DNA of 64,000 bases, taken from assembly GCA_951813395.1 (NCBI GenBank), contig OX638356.1, positions 2,678,501 to 2,742,500 on the forward strand. The letters are read 5' to 3'. The DNA comes from Longimicrobiales bacterium. GTDB lineage: Bacteria > Gemmatimonadota > Gemmatimonadetes > Longimicrobiales > Gaopeijiaceae. The notes below the pieces were generated by a model, which worked only from the letters and a program-made list of their open reading frames with translations, was not told the origin of the DNA and searched no databases. Shown here piece after piece: positions 16,056-24,206 of the stretch; within the stretch, counting starts at the first letter, position 1, and each line of letters begins with the position of its first letter. The position numbers and the translations under genes were made by a program.

Positions 16056-18524
16056 ATGAAGTTCCGAGCCAAAACGATCGTCGCCAGCACAGCCCTCGCC
16101 CTGAGTGGACTCGCGGAGTCGGACGGTGGATCCTCGGATGGCATCGCGTCACTCGGCCACGCCGCGCCGCTCAGCGCCCAGTCCCGCTCCGCCGATGTCG
16201 AGGCGATCTGGGCAGCCGCCGGTTTCGGAGCCGCGATTGCCATCGGTGACGGGGAGATCTTCGTGGGGCGCACGGGTGGCGGGATCGCGGGCGCGATCTA
16301 TCCATCGCCCGGGAGCGTCCATGTCTTCGAGCGCGCCGCTGACGGGTGGGATTTCGCCTACGTCATCACCGGTGCCGATGTCGAGATCGGCGACGAGTTC
16401 GGAGCAGCGCTGGCGGTTGACGGGGACCGGCTGCTGGTGGGATCACCCGGGCGTGACGAAGGACGCGGTGGCGCGCACCTCTTCGAGCGCACCGGTGACG
16501 GCGAGTGGGTCCGGACGGTGGCGTTCACGGCACCGGCGGATCAGGATGTGCGCGGCGCCGGTTCGACGGTCGCGCTCACCGGCGATGCCGTGTTCCTGGG
16601 GGCGCCCTCCGACGTGGGTCCGGGTGCGGTCATGCGGTTTGCCGGCGGCGGCCTCGCAACGGTCCTCTCGGCCCCCACCCCCTCCGACGCCGACCGTTTC
16701 GGAGCGTCCCTGTCGCTGACGGGCGACATGCTGTTCGTCGGCGCGCCCGGGACCGCCGGCAATCGCGGCGCGGCCTACGCTTTCGTCGCCGACTTCGCGG
16801 CTGGCGCAACTCCCACGGCCACCCTGACGATCGACGACGGCCGCGGCGGCGACGCCTTCGGAACCATCATCGCCGCATCGGGCGCCTCCGTGCTCGTCGG
16901 GGCGCCCGGCGCGGACGAAGGAGCGGGCGCGGCGGTCCTCTTCACCCGCGACAGCGACGGAGAGTTGCAACAGTCGGATCGCCTCTCCTTCCCCGAAGCG
17001 GGTCCGGCGGGCTACGGCTCGGCGGTGGCCTTCGACGGCCGCAGCGCGTGGGTGGGCGCGAGCGGGGTGAGACAGGGAGCGGGCAGCACCCAGGTCTTCC
17101 GGGTCGCGGAGGCAGGGGCGGCGCGCACACTCGCCCTCGAGCCCGAATCCACGATCCCCGCGCCCGGATTTTCCCGCGGCGCTCTGTTTGGCTCGCACGT
17201 TGCCCTGCGTGAGGACATCGCCGTGGTTGCCGCCTCGAACGCTGACATGCGGCTGGGCGCGGCTGTCGTGTTCGAGCGCGGGGACGGTGGCTGGGCCGAG
17301 GGCTCGATCCTCCGTGAATCCACTCGAACACTCACTGCCGTAACCGGCGAGGAGGCCCCCTGCACCGACGGCGCCACCGGGTCCTTCGACTGCTCGCAGG
17401 TCGATCTGGTCGCGTTTGTGCCGCTGGCGTCGCTGGGAGCCGATCCCGGCACGATCCTCAACGACATCTGGGGCTGGACAGATCCCGTGACCGGCCGGGA
17501 CTGGGCGCTGGTGGGGCGCTCGGACGCCACGGCATTCGTCGACGTCAGCGACCCCACCAACCCGCGGTACGCCGGCGAGCTGCCGCTAACCGAGGGGGCC
17601 ACCGAGAACCTCTGGCGCGACATCAAGGTGTATGCGGACCACGCGTTCATCGTCGCGGACGGCGCCGGGACGCACGGCGTGCAGATCTTCGACCTCACGC
17701 AACTCAGGGACGCCGCGGGCCCGCCGGTGACCTTCGCCGAGACCGCCCGCTACGACGGCATCGCCAGCGCCCACAACATCGTCATCAACGAGGAGACCGG
17801 GATGGCGTACGCGGTCGGCAGCAGCATGGGGGGCCAGACCTGCGGCGGCGGCCTGCACATGGTCGACGTGCGTACGCCCGCGGAGCCCGTCTTCCTGGGC
17901 TGCTTCTCCGACGCGACCACCGGACGCCAGCGCACCGGCTACTCCCACGACGCCCAGTGCGTCATCTACCGGGGCCCCGACGAGGACTACCATGGCCGCG
18001 AGATCTGCTTCGGCGCGAACGAGACCGCGCTCAGCATCGCCGACGTGACCGACCGCGACAACCCCGTCGCCATCGCCCGCGGCGAGTACCCCAACGTCGG
18101 CTACGCGCACCAGGGCTGGCTCACCGAGGACCACAGCTACTTCTTCATGGGCGACGAGGCCGACGAGTCCCAGGGCGGCGTCGACCGGACACGGACGCTC
18201 ATCTGGGATGTGGCCGACCTGGACGACCCCTTGCTGCTCAAGGAACACTTCGCCGAAACCGGGACGATCGACCACAACCAGTACATCCGTGGCAACCGTC
18301 TCTATCAGGCGAATCTGATGAGTGGATTGCGGGTGCTCGACATCAGCGACGTCGAGAATCCAATCGAGATCGGGTTCTTCGATACGGTGCCGGATGATGC
18401 CGACCTTCCCGCGTTCGGCGGGGCCTGGAGCAATTACCCGTTCTTCGAGAGCGGGATCGTGGTGGTGTCGAGCTGGAGCGAGGGGTTGTTTGTGTTGCGG
18501 CCGAGGGGGCGGCCGGTGAGTTGA
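16056..18524 (+). CDS. Secreted FG-GAP plus choice-of-anchor B protein
   Basis: An 822-aa exported protein, ATG at 16056 with AGGAGGA 6 nt upstream. A signal peptide occupies about 1-43, ending near A-P-L-S-A-Q. Residues 50-420 are FG-GAP-like propeller repeats, with recurring F-G-A-A-L, L-L-V-G-S-P/V-G-A-P-G and G-R-G-G-A. Residues 430-815 match the 'choice-of-anchor B' domain: W-R-D-I-K-V-Y, S-A-H-N-I-V-I-N-E-E-T-G, G-G-G-L-H-M-V-D-V, C-V-I-Y-R-G-P-D, Y-A-H-Q-G-W-L-T-E-D-H, then L-R-V-L-D-I-S-D and G-A-W-S-N-Y-P-F-F. No catalytic function is known for the family. It is likely a cell-surface or extracellular binding protein. Confidence 0.85.
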   Translation: MKFRAKTIVASTALALSGLAESDGGSSDGIASLGHAAPLSAQSRSADVEAIWAAAGFGAAIAIGDGEIFVGRTGGGIAGAIYPSPGSVHVFERAADGWDFAYVITGADVEIGDEFGAALAVDGDRLLVGSPGRDEGRGGAHLFERTGDGEWVRTVAFTAPADQDVRGAGSTVALTGDAVFLGAPSDVGPGAVMRFAGGGLATVLSAPTPSDADRFGASLSLTGDMLFVGAPGTAGNRGAAYAFVADFAAGATPTATLTIDDGRGGDAFGTIIAASGASVLVGAPGADEGAGAAVLFTRDSDGELQQSDRLSFPEAGPAGYGSAVAFDGRSAWVGASGVRQGAGSTQVFRVAEAGAARTLALEPESTIPAPGFSRGALFGSHVALREDIAVVAASNADMRLGAAVVFERGDGGWAEGSILRESTRTLTAVTGEEAPCTDGATGSFDCSQVDLVAFVPLASLGADPGTILNDIWGWTDPVTGRDWALVGRSDATAFVDVSDPTNPRYAGELPLTEGATENLWRDIKVYADHAFIVADGAGTHGVQIFDLTQLRDAAGPPVTFAETARYDGIASAHNIVINEETGMAYAVGSSMGGQTCGGGLHMVDVRTPAEPVFLGCFSDATTGRQRTGYSHDAQCVIYRGPDEDYHGREICFGANETALSIADVTDRDNPVAIARGEYPNVGYAHQGWLTEDHSYFFMGDEADESQGGVDRTRTLIWDVADLDDPLLLKEHFAETGTIDHNQYIRGNRLYQANLMSGLRVLDISDVENPIEIGFFDTVPDDADLPAFGGAWSNYPFFESGIVVVSSWSEGLFVLRPRGRPVS

Positions 18525-18647
18525 GGGGGAGGCGAGGTGCGTGCTGTTCGCGCTACCGCTACATTGGCTTGGCCTCGGGACCGTGGGATACTACAGGAGT
18601 CCCTTCTGGTCGAATGACAATGTCACGACAACTGGAGGAGAAGATCG

Positions 18648-19574
18648 TTGAAGCTGTTGCAAGGGATACTGTCCTCACTGCTGGATGACAAGACCGACGT
18701 TTCTGTTGTACTCCTAAGACTTCGCGCTCTTGCAGCGCAATTGGGTAGCAGGCCTCTCGACGACTGGATCAAATACGAAAGTCAGGGTTATCCTATTGAA
18801 GCCGACCTTCCACCATATCGCATCGTCCCGGTGTCGTATAAGGCAACATTCTCTGGCCCTATGGGCTCTGTTCTCACGAACGCGCCCATTCCCCTTGGAC
18901 TCATCGATAAGTTCGCTGGCGAGTCTTGGACACGCAAGGAGATTCGCGACAGCATTGCTAGCGTGAACGAATTGGCACGCCCCAACAAAGACGGCGACAC
19001 CACACTACAGTTTGATGCGGCAGACTTAATTCTCTTGTTGCAGGGCAAAGTGTACGAGCTCTACAGTTGCAATTCAGTAACCGGTTATTTGTCTCGGACA
19101 TCTTTGGTTGAGATTCAACACGCTGTGCGAAATCGGATACTTGACTTTGCATTCGCGCTCCAGGATTCGGTACCGGGTGCTGCTGACATTACAGTTGGCA
19201 AACTAGATTCCACGAGCATTTCGGAATCGGAAAAAGTTACACAAATCTATCACCAGACCATCTATGGCACCGTTACAAACGTGGGCGGGGACGCTGAGGT
19301 AACGAATGTTGGTGTTGTCCCCACGGAACGCGATACTGGGGCATTCGTAGAGGCGCTAGTTAGCAAAGGGATCGGGGAGTCCGACGCAACAGAGCTGGCG
19401 AGCATCGTGGCTTCCGAGCCTCCCGGGACTCGGGATGATCTCTTCGGGAAGAAGGCAAAGGCCTGGATTGCGAAGAATATTGGAAAGGCACTTGACGGTG
19501 CATGGAATGCCGGCTTGCAGACTGCCACAAGGGCGATTACAGAAGCCGTGATGGCGTATCACGGACTAAGATAG
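18648..19574 (+). CDS. AbiTii-domain protein (phage abortive-infection type)
   Basis: A 308-aa protein whose first ~190 residues resemble the AbiTii N-terminal domain: L-L-Q-G-I-L-S-S-L-L-D-D, R-L-R-A-L-A-A-Q-L-G-S, D-W-I-K-Y-E-S-Q-G-Y, then L-P-P-Y-R. The start is TTG 18648, preceded at 7 nt by GGAGGAG. Residues 205-230 contain the beta-like T-V-T-N-V-G-G-D-A-E-V-T-N-V-G, followed by a helical C-terminus. AbiT-type proteins were defined by abortive infection in lactococci; the biochemical activity is not settled. The gene is markedly AT-richer than its flanks, marks the left edge of the defence island and is probably horizontally acquired. Confidence 0.75.
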   Translation: MKLLQGILSSLLDDKTDVSVVLLRLRALAAQLGSRPLDDWIKYESQGYPIEADLPPYRIVPVSYKATFSGPMGSVLTNAPIPLGLIDKFAGESWTRKEIRDSIASVNELARPNKDGDTTLQFDAADLILLLQGKVYELYSCNSVTGYLSRTSLVEIQHAVRNRILDFAFALQDSVPGAADITVGKLDSTSISESEKVTQIYHQTIYGTVTNVGGDAEVTNVGVVPTERDTGAFVEALVSKGIGESDATELASIVASEPPGTRDDLFGKKAKAWIAKNIGKALDGAWNAGLQTATRAITEAVMAYHGLR

Positions 19575-19712
19575 GAATGGGCTCAATCGAATGGTAACAA
19601 TAGCGCAGTTGTGGGCTTCTCGGGCTTTGAGGATGGCACCCGTTCTTACGAGCTTGCAGCAGTTGAGAGACAAACGCTCGGTTGCTCGAAACTCAAACAA
19701 ACACCCACCCCC

Positions 19713-21392
19713 ATGACCCACACCGAAATCGTCAGCTTCATCTGGGATGTCGCGAACCTGATCCGCGACAGCTTCAAGCGCGGGAAGTACCAGGACGTCA
19801 TCCTCCCCCTCACCGTGCTCCGGCGACTCGACTGCGTCCTCGCCCCCACCAAGGAGAAGGTCCTGGCACGGAACGCCGAACTCAAGGACCGCGGCCTGGA
19901 GGATCGGCGTGAGCAGCTTGAAATAGCCTCCGGCTTCGCCTTCTACAACACCTCCCACTACGACTTCGGCCGGCTCCTGGCGGACGCGCCCCAGGTGGCC
20001 GCCAACCTCCGCAACTACATCGCGGGGTTCAGCGAGAACATGCGGGAGGTGGTTGAGCGGTTCGATTTCGACAACACGATCAGCAAGCTCGACGAGGCCG
20101 GCTTGCTCTTCCAGGTGCTGGAGCGCTTCCGCAAGGTAGATCTCCACCCCAAAGAGGTGGACAACCCGACGATGGGGACGATCTTCGAGGAGCTGATCCG
20201 TCGCTTCAACGAGGCCCTCGACGAGAACCCCGGCGAACACTTCACGCCGCGGGACGTGGTCCATCTGATGGTAGACCTGATGCTCGCGGGTGACGAAGCG
20301 CGGATCTCGGGAGCCGGTGTGGTCCGCAGCGTCTACGACCCGTGCTGCGGATCGGGCGGGATGCTGATGATCGCCAAGGAGCACATTCTGCAGGGCCGCA
20401 GCGCCAACAAGACCGTGCTCCGGCCCGCCATCAATCCCCAGGCGAAGATCTATCTGTTCGGGCAGGAGGTGAATCCCGAGACGTGGGCCCTGTCGAAGTC
20501 GGACTTCTTCATGAAGGACCCGACTGGGCGCGACGCGAGAAGGGTCGCTTTCGGCAGCACACTCTCCAACGACCGCCACGCCGGCCGCCATTTCGACTAC
20601 CTGATCGCCAATCCGCCCTACGGCAAGGACTGGAAGCGCGACAAGGCCGCGGTCAAGGCGGAGCACGAACGGGGCGCGGCCGGGCGCTTCGGACCGGGGC
20701 TCCCGAGGATCAGCGACGCTCAGACCCTCTTCCTTCTCCACATGCTGGCCCGTGCGAAGGCGCCGGCGGAGGGCGGGACGCGTATCGCGATCATCATGAA
20801 CGGCTCCCCGCTCTTCACCGGCGACGCCGGGAGCGGCGAAAGCGAGATCCGCAGGCACATCCTCGAGAACGACCTGCTGGAGGCGCTGATCGCGCTCCCC
20901 GAACAGCTCTTCTACAACACCGGCATCGGCACCTACATCTGGCTGCTGACCAACCGCAAGGCACCGGAGCGGGCCGGCAAGGTCCAGCTGATCGACGCCA
21001 CCTCCTTCTGGTCGCCTCTCACGAAGAGCCTTGGGAACAAACGGCGCGACATCCCGCTCGAAAAGGCCGCGGACATCCTGGAGCTGCTTCGGGGCTTCGC
21101 CGACGGGGAGACGCGGACGGTGCGGGAAGACGGGGAGGACGAAGAGGTGATCGTGAGTCGCCTCTTTCCAACCACGCGGTTCGGATTCCGCAAGATCACC
21201 GTCGAGCGTCCCCTGCGGCTGAATTTCCGGACCAGCGAGGACAGGATCGCGAGGCTGGGTGACCGGCGGGCATTCGCGAATCTGGCCAAGTCGCGAAGGC
21301 GGGGTGAGGCGGGCGAGCGCGCCAGGGCCGAGGGCCGTGCGTTTCAGGACTCCATCAGGAACGCCCTAAGGTGTATGTGCGACACCCTCCAC
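19713..21392 (+). pseudogene. hsdM: Type I restriction-modification M subunit, 5' part (IS-disrupted)
   Basis: These are the first 560 codons of an HsdM adenine-N6 methyltransferase, interrupted by the IS3 element at 21393. The N-terminal HsdM domain (W-D-V-A-N-L-I-R, V-I-L-P-L-T-V-L-R-R-L-D) is followed by motif X-like F-T-P-R-D-V-V-H-L-M, motif I D-P-C-C-G-S-G-G-M-L and motif IV N-P-P-Y-G-K-D-W. Translation runs 33 codons into the IS before a stop at 21489-21491. Joined at the CAC duplication to 22882-23376 it gives one uninterrupted 724-aa HsdM. The C-terminal ~164 residues, needed for S-subunit contacts in this family, are cut off, so methylation and restriction are probably abolished. 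Confidence 0.88.
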
Positions 21393-21422
21393 TGGGGTGG
21401 TCCTACTTCGTTGGACAGTTCG
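21393..21422. repeat. IS3 terminal inverted repeat, left
   Basis: These 30 bp match the complement of 22849-22878 at 23 positions, with the conserved outer block GGTGGTCC and inner block TTGGACAG. It begins with TG, as IS3-family ends do. The similarity resumes further in at AAGGTGGATTCC. Confidence 0.8.
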
Positions 21423-21489
21423 AGGGCAAAGTTAAGGTGGATTCCGGCTGAGTTTGAGAGCCCTCGGGAACCTTTGCTTCGTGAATCGT

Positions 21490-21582
21490 AAGCCCCGCTC
21501 GCCGGGAGGGGAACCCGACCGGCGAGCGGGGCTTGGTAGCGGTCGGGGAGCGCGCGCCCAGCGGGCGGACTGCCCGCTGGGC
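21490..21582. terminator. Two consecutive strong hairpins in the non-coding end of the IS
   Basis: Hairpin 1 has perfect 16-bp GC-rich arms at 21490-21505 and 21519-21534. Hairpin 2 has perfect 11-bp arms GCCCAGCGGGC (21556-21566) and GCCCGCTGGGC (21572-21582). Both lie downstream of orfB on the minus strand. No U-tract follows, so intrinsic termination is not certain. They could block readthrough into or out of the element, or be an inserted palindromic repeat. Confidence 0.45.
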
Positions 21583-21687
21583 CTCCGGCCCGCGGCCTCA
21601 TGGGTGTGCGCTCCGGTGCGCGGACACATGGACGGACGGGAGCCTGCGGGCGCTCGGCACCGGCCGGCTGGACGCGACGCGGCTTGG

Positions 21688-22509
21688 TCATGCCGCCCTC
21701 GCGCTGTTGCGGTAGGTCTCGCCCGGCGTCCGCCCGCCCAGCGACGAGTGCGGGCGCACCTCGTTGTAGAAGTCGATCCACGAGCCGATGATCCGCTCGG
21801 CATCCAGCCCGTTGCGGAGTTCATGCAGGTACACCGCCTCGTACTTCAGCGACCGCCACAGCCGTTCGATGAAGATGTTGTCGAGGAACCGGCCCCGGCC
21901 GTCCATCGAGAACGCCACGCCTGCCTCCAGCACCCGGTCGGCGAAGGCCGCGCTGGTGAACTGCGCACCCTGGTCGGTATTCAGGATCTCCGGAGTCGCC
22001 CGGATGAGCGCGTCGTCCAGGGCCCCGGTGCAGAACGACGCGTCCATTGTGTTGGACAATCGCCAGGAGAGGACGTGCCGCGTCGCCCAGTCCATCACGG
22101 CCACGAGGTAGAAAAACCCTTGGCTGACAGGGATATAGGTGATGTCCGCGCACCAGACATGGTCCGACCGGGAGATCTCGAGGTCGCGCAGCAGGTAGGG
22201 GAAGATCCGGTGCTCCGAGTTCGCCACGCTCGTGCGCGGCCGCCGGTAGACCGCCTCCATCCCCATGAGCCGCATGAGCCGCCGGACCCGGTGCCGGCCG
22301 GCCGTGACACCCTCGCGGCGGAGATGCCGCATCATCTGCCGGCTCCCGTAGAACGGATAGTCCATGTGGAGCTCGTCCATCCGCTGCATCACCGCCAGGT
22401 TCTCCGCGCTCTCCCCCTTCGGCCGGTAGTAGAGCGACGATCGGCTCACACCCAGCAGCACGCTCTGCCTCGACAGGCTCAGCGGTCCGTCCGGCTCGAT
22501 CATCCCCAT
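21688..22509 (-). CDS. IS3-family transposase OrfB (DDE integrase)
   Basis: A 273-aa integrase-type transposase. The HTH_21-like region (Y-P-F-Y-G-S-R-Q-M-M, R-H-R-V-R-R-L-M-R-L-M-G) is followed by the rve/DDE catalytic core: Asp in W-C-A-D-I-T-Y-I, Asp in L-N-T-D-Q-G-A-Q-F, and Glu in F-I-E-R-L-W-R-S-L-K-Y-E. All three acidic residues are present. The C-terminal N-E-V-R-P-H-S-S-L-G-G is typical. The frame stays open upstream of the ATG at 22509 to the slippery run in orfA, so the active product is probably the OrfAB fusion made by -1 frameshifting. Confidence 0.93.
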   Translation of the reverse strand: MGMIEPDGPLSLSRQSVLLGVSRSSLYYRPKGESAENLAVMQRMDELHMDYPFYGSRQMMRHLRREGVTAGRHRVRRLMRLMGMEAVYRRPRTSVANSEHRIFPYLLRDLEISRSDHVWCADITYIPVSQGFFYLVAVMDWATRHVLSWRLSNTMDASFCTGALDDALIRATPEILNTDQGAQFTSAAFADRVLEAGVAFSMDGRGRFLDNIFIERLWRSLKYEAVYLHELRNGLDAERIIGSWIDFYNEVRPHSSLGGRTPGETYRNSARAA

Positions 22510-22523
22510 CCGCTCCGTCCGGC

Positions 22524-22811
22524 TCAGCGCTTCAACCCGCGCCGAAAAAAATCCCGCTCCACCGTCAACTCTCCGATCTTGGCGTGCAGCTCGTGGATCT
22601 TCGCCTCATGCTCCTTGGCGAGCTTCCGACTCCCGCCCTTGGCGAACACCTCCGGCACGGCATCCAGCAGCTGCCGCTTCCAGGCGCTCACCTGATTCGG
22701 ATGAAGCTCATGCCGTGCCGCGATCGCCTGTACGCTGTCGCGCTCCTGGAGCGCCTCCAACGCCACTCGGGCCTTGAACTCCGCCGTGAATCTCCGTCTC
22801 TTTCTGGCCAT
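22524..22811 (-). CDS. IS3-family transposase OrfA (helix-turn-helix)
   Basis: A 95-aa IS3/IS911-type OrfA. It has R-R-R-F-T-A-E-F-K-A-R-V-A-L-E-A-L and H-P-N-Q-V-S-A-W-K-R-Q-L, the HTH that binds IS ends, then a leucine-zipper-like C-terminus. A run of seven T on the coding strand near the end (complement of 22545-22551) is a probable -1 slippery site: shifting back one base leads into the open orfB frame. AGGAGG lies just upstream of the ATG at 22811. Confidence 0.92.
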   Translation of the reverse strand: MARKRRRFTAEFKARVALEALQERDSVQAIAARHELHPNQVSAWKRQLLDAVPEVFAKGGSRKLAKEHEAKIHELHAKIGELTVERDFFRRGLKR

Positions 22812-22848
22812 CTCGGTGCCTCCTGTTCCATAATGGAATCCACCTTAA

Positions 22849-22878
22849 CGACCTGTCCAAAAAACCGGGACCACCTCA
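22849..22878. repeat. IS3 terminal inverted repeat, right
   Basis: The counterpart of 21393-21422, ending in CA on the plus strand and followed directly by the CAC target duplication and the resumed hsdM reading frame. It lies upstream of orfA and probably overlaps the transposase promoter. Confidence 0.8.
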
Positions 22879-22881
22879 CAC

Positions 22882-23376
22882 AAGGATCGCGAGACCTTCG
22901 TCGCCGAACTCAACGCGGCAGTGAAGAGGGCGGACATCAAGCTGCGCGCACCGATCAGGAAGGCGATCCTGGCGGCGCTCTCGGAACGCGACGAAACGGC
23001 GGCCATCTGCCGTGACAAACGTGGCCTGCCCGAGCCGGACCCGGGGCTCCGGGACACCGAGCGCGTGCCCCTTCCCGACGGGGCCGACTCGGTGGACGAG
23101 GTGGGGATCCCAGCGAGCGTCCAGGAGTTCTTCGACCGAGAGGTCAAGCCCCATGCGTCCGACGCCTGGATCAACACGAGCAAGCGAGATGCTCGCGACG
23201 GTCATGTGGGACTGGTCGGCTACGAGATTAACTTCAACCGCTGCTTCTACCGCTTCAAGCCACCCCGGCCGCTTGGGGAGATCGAGGCGGACATCCGCAG
23301 GATCGAACGCGAGATGGTGGCGATGCTTCGGGAGGTGGCGGGAACATCGTACGTTTCGGAGCCGGGAGGGGCTTGA
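22882..23376 (+). pseudogene. hsdM: Type I restriction-modification M subunit, 3' part
   Basis: The separated C-terminal 164 codons of the HsdM broken by the IS3 element. The frame resumes directly after the CAC target duplication as K-D-R-E-T-F-V-A-E-L-N, in phase with codon 560 upstream. Family features include L-S-E-R-D-E-T-A-A-I-C-R-D and E-F-F-D-R-E-V-K-P-H-A, ending near E-I-E-A-D-I-R-R-I-E. An internal ATG at 22921 might give a 151-aa fragment, but there is no reason to expect function alone. Confidence 0.88.
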
Positions 23377-23394
23377 CGGGACGCCGAGAAGATG

Positions 23395-23434
23395 AGAAAT
23401 TGTCGGCATCCAGTCGCCATTGTAGACATTTTCT
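23395..23434. promoter_or_regulatory. Inverted repeat upstream of first AbiEi gene
   Basis: AGAAATTGTCGGCA (23395-23408) and TGTAGACATTTTCT (23421-23434) form an imperfect dyad with 14-bp arms and a 12-bp spacer, ending 14 bp before the ATG at 23449. The left arm closely matches the one at 24164-24177 ahead of the second AbiEi. AbiEi proteins are known to autorepress through inverted repeats, so this is the likely operator. Confidence 0.55.
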
Positions 23435-23448
23435 GATTCGGACACGCG

Positions 23449-24057
23449 ATGATCGAGCAAACCAAGATTGGTGATCGCTTTGCAGAGGCGGATCTCGGCG
23501 CCTATTTCCGCCCATGCGACGCGGAAGCCGTCGGCATCAGCTACCCGCAGCTTCGTCGGCTGGAGGGGCTGGGACTGGTCGAGCGCGAGGGATGGGGCCT
23601 CTACCGAAAGACGCACGCCGACATCACGAGGCATCATACACTCGCCGCGGTGTGCGCGCGGGTTCCGCAGGCGGTCATCTGCCTGCTCACGGCGCTGGAG
23701 GTGCATGACATCGGCACTCAGAAACCGCGCCACGTCTGGATCGCGATCCCCCACAAGGCGAGGGTCCCAACCCTGGGAAGGCTGCCGGTGCGGATCACGC
23801 GATTCAGTTCGGCCGCGCTCACCTACGGGGTGGAGGACACGGACTTCGAAGGTGTCCCGGCAAGGATCACAACTCCGGCGCGCACGGTCGTGGACTGTTT
23901 CCGTTTCCGGAGCAAGATCGGGCTCGAACCCGCCCTCGAAGCGCTTCACGACGCGCTGGATGACCGAAGAGCGACTCCCGGACAGATCTGGCGGGCCGCG
24001 GAGGTCTGCGGCGCGCGGTCGCTGGTCGAGCCGGCACTGAGAATGCGGTCGTATTAA
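23449..24057 (+). CDS. AbiEi-family antitoxin/transcriptional regulator, copy 1
   Basis: A 202-aa protein of the type IV toxin-antitoxin AbiEi family. The N-terminal winged helix occupies about 14-55 (A-Y-F-R-P-C-D-A-E-A-V-G-I-S, L-V-E-R-E-G-W-G-L-Y-R). The C-terminal antitoxin domain has A-L-E-V-H-D-I-G-T-Q, R-H-V-W-I-A-I-P and I-T-T-P-A-R-T-V-V-D-C-F-R-F-R. AbiEi normally represses its own operon and counteracts the nucleotidyltransferase AbiEii. No toxin gene follows; instead a fragment of hsdM 3' sequence and a second AbiEi copy come next. It may act as a stand-alone regulator of the restriction locus. Confidence 0.87.
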   Translation: MIEQTKIGDRFAEADLGAYFRPCDAEAVGISYPQLRRLEGLGLVEREGWGLYRKTHADITRHHTLAAVCARVPQAVICLLTALEVHDIGTQKPRHVWIAIPHKARVPTLGRLPVRITRFSSAALTYGVEDTDFEGVPARITTPARTVVDCFRFRSKIGLEPALEALHDALDDRRATPGQIWRAAEVCGARSLVEPALRMRSY

Positions 24058-24076
24058 CTGACGGGGTATCTAGGCG

Positions 24077-24145
24077 GACGAAGGGTTCGCGGAACGTCGA
24101 CCGATGTGCTTCCAAGGGTTCCTCGACCAAGAGGTCAGGCCCTGG
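24077..24145 (+). pseudogene. Second hsdM 3' fragment between the AbiEi copies
   Basis: An open stretch of about 23 codons encodes F-Q-G-F-L-D-Q-E-V-R-P-W. This corresponds to V-Q-E-F-F-D-R-E-V-K-P-H in the C-terminal part of the disrupted HsdM (around 23126-23160). No start and no further similarity were seen. It suggests that the second AbiEi arrived with sequence from a related hsdM-abiEi locus by homologous recombination. Confidence 0.5.
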
Positions 24146-24163
24146 CAAGGACTTCATGGTCAT

Positions 24164-24203
24164 AGAAAATGTCACATCCGTTCGTGAATGTGACTATTTT
24201 TTT
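24164..24203. promoter_or_regulatory. Inverted repeat upstream of second AbiEi gene
   Basis: GTCACAT (24171-24177) and ATGTGAC (24188-24194) are a perfect 7-bp dyad with a 10-bp spacer, extended outward by AGAAAAT on the left and TATTTTTTT on the right. The right flank ends 3 bp before the ATG at 24207. The left arm matches that of the first AbiEi operator, so both paralogues may bind both sites. Confidence 0.55.
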
Positions 24204-24206
24204 GCC

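Larger units (their letters stand above)
21393..22878 (-). mobile_element. IS3-family insertion sequence, 1486 bp
   Basis: The element starts TGGGGTGGTCC at 21393, and its other end reads TGAGGTGGTCC on the complementary strand from 22878. The first 30 bp of the two ends match at 23 positions, including TTGGACAG. A 3-bp CAC duplication flanks it (21390-21392 and 22879-22881), as expected for IS3-family transposition. It encodes overlapping-frame orfA and orfB on the minus strand and interrupts hsdM. The target duplication is intact, so the insertion is probably recent. The 295 bp between the left end and the orfB stop contain two strong hairpins. Confidence 0.92.

Noticed and set aside
18620-18690. 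Short ATG frame beginning S-R-Q-L-E-E-K-I-V-E-A-V just upstream of and overlapping the AbiTii start
   Set aside because: It looks protein-like for about 20 codons but stops at once, and the AbiTii frame from TTG 18648 already has the family N-terminus and a good ribosome-binding site, so a frameshift is not needed.
22921-23376. Independent 151-aa gene downstream of the IS
   Set aside because: It is in phase with, and homologous to, the C-terminal part of the broken hsdM, so it is the severed 3' end and not a separate gene.
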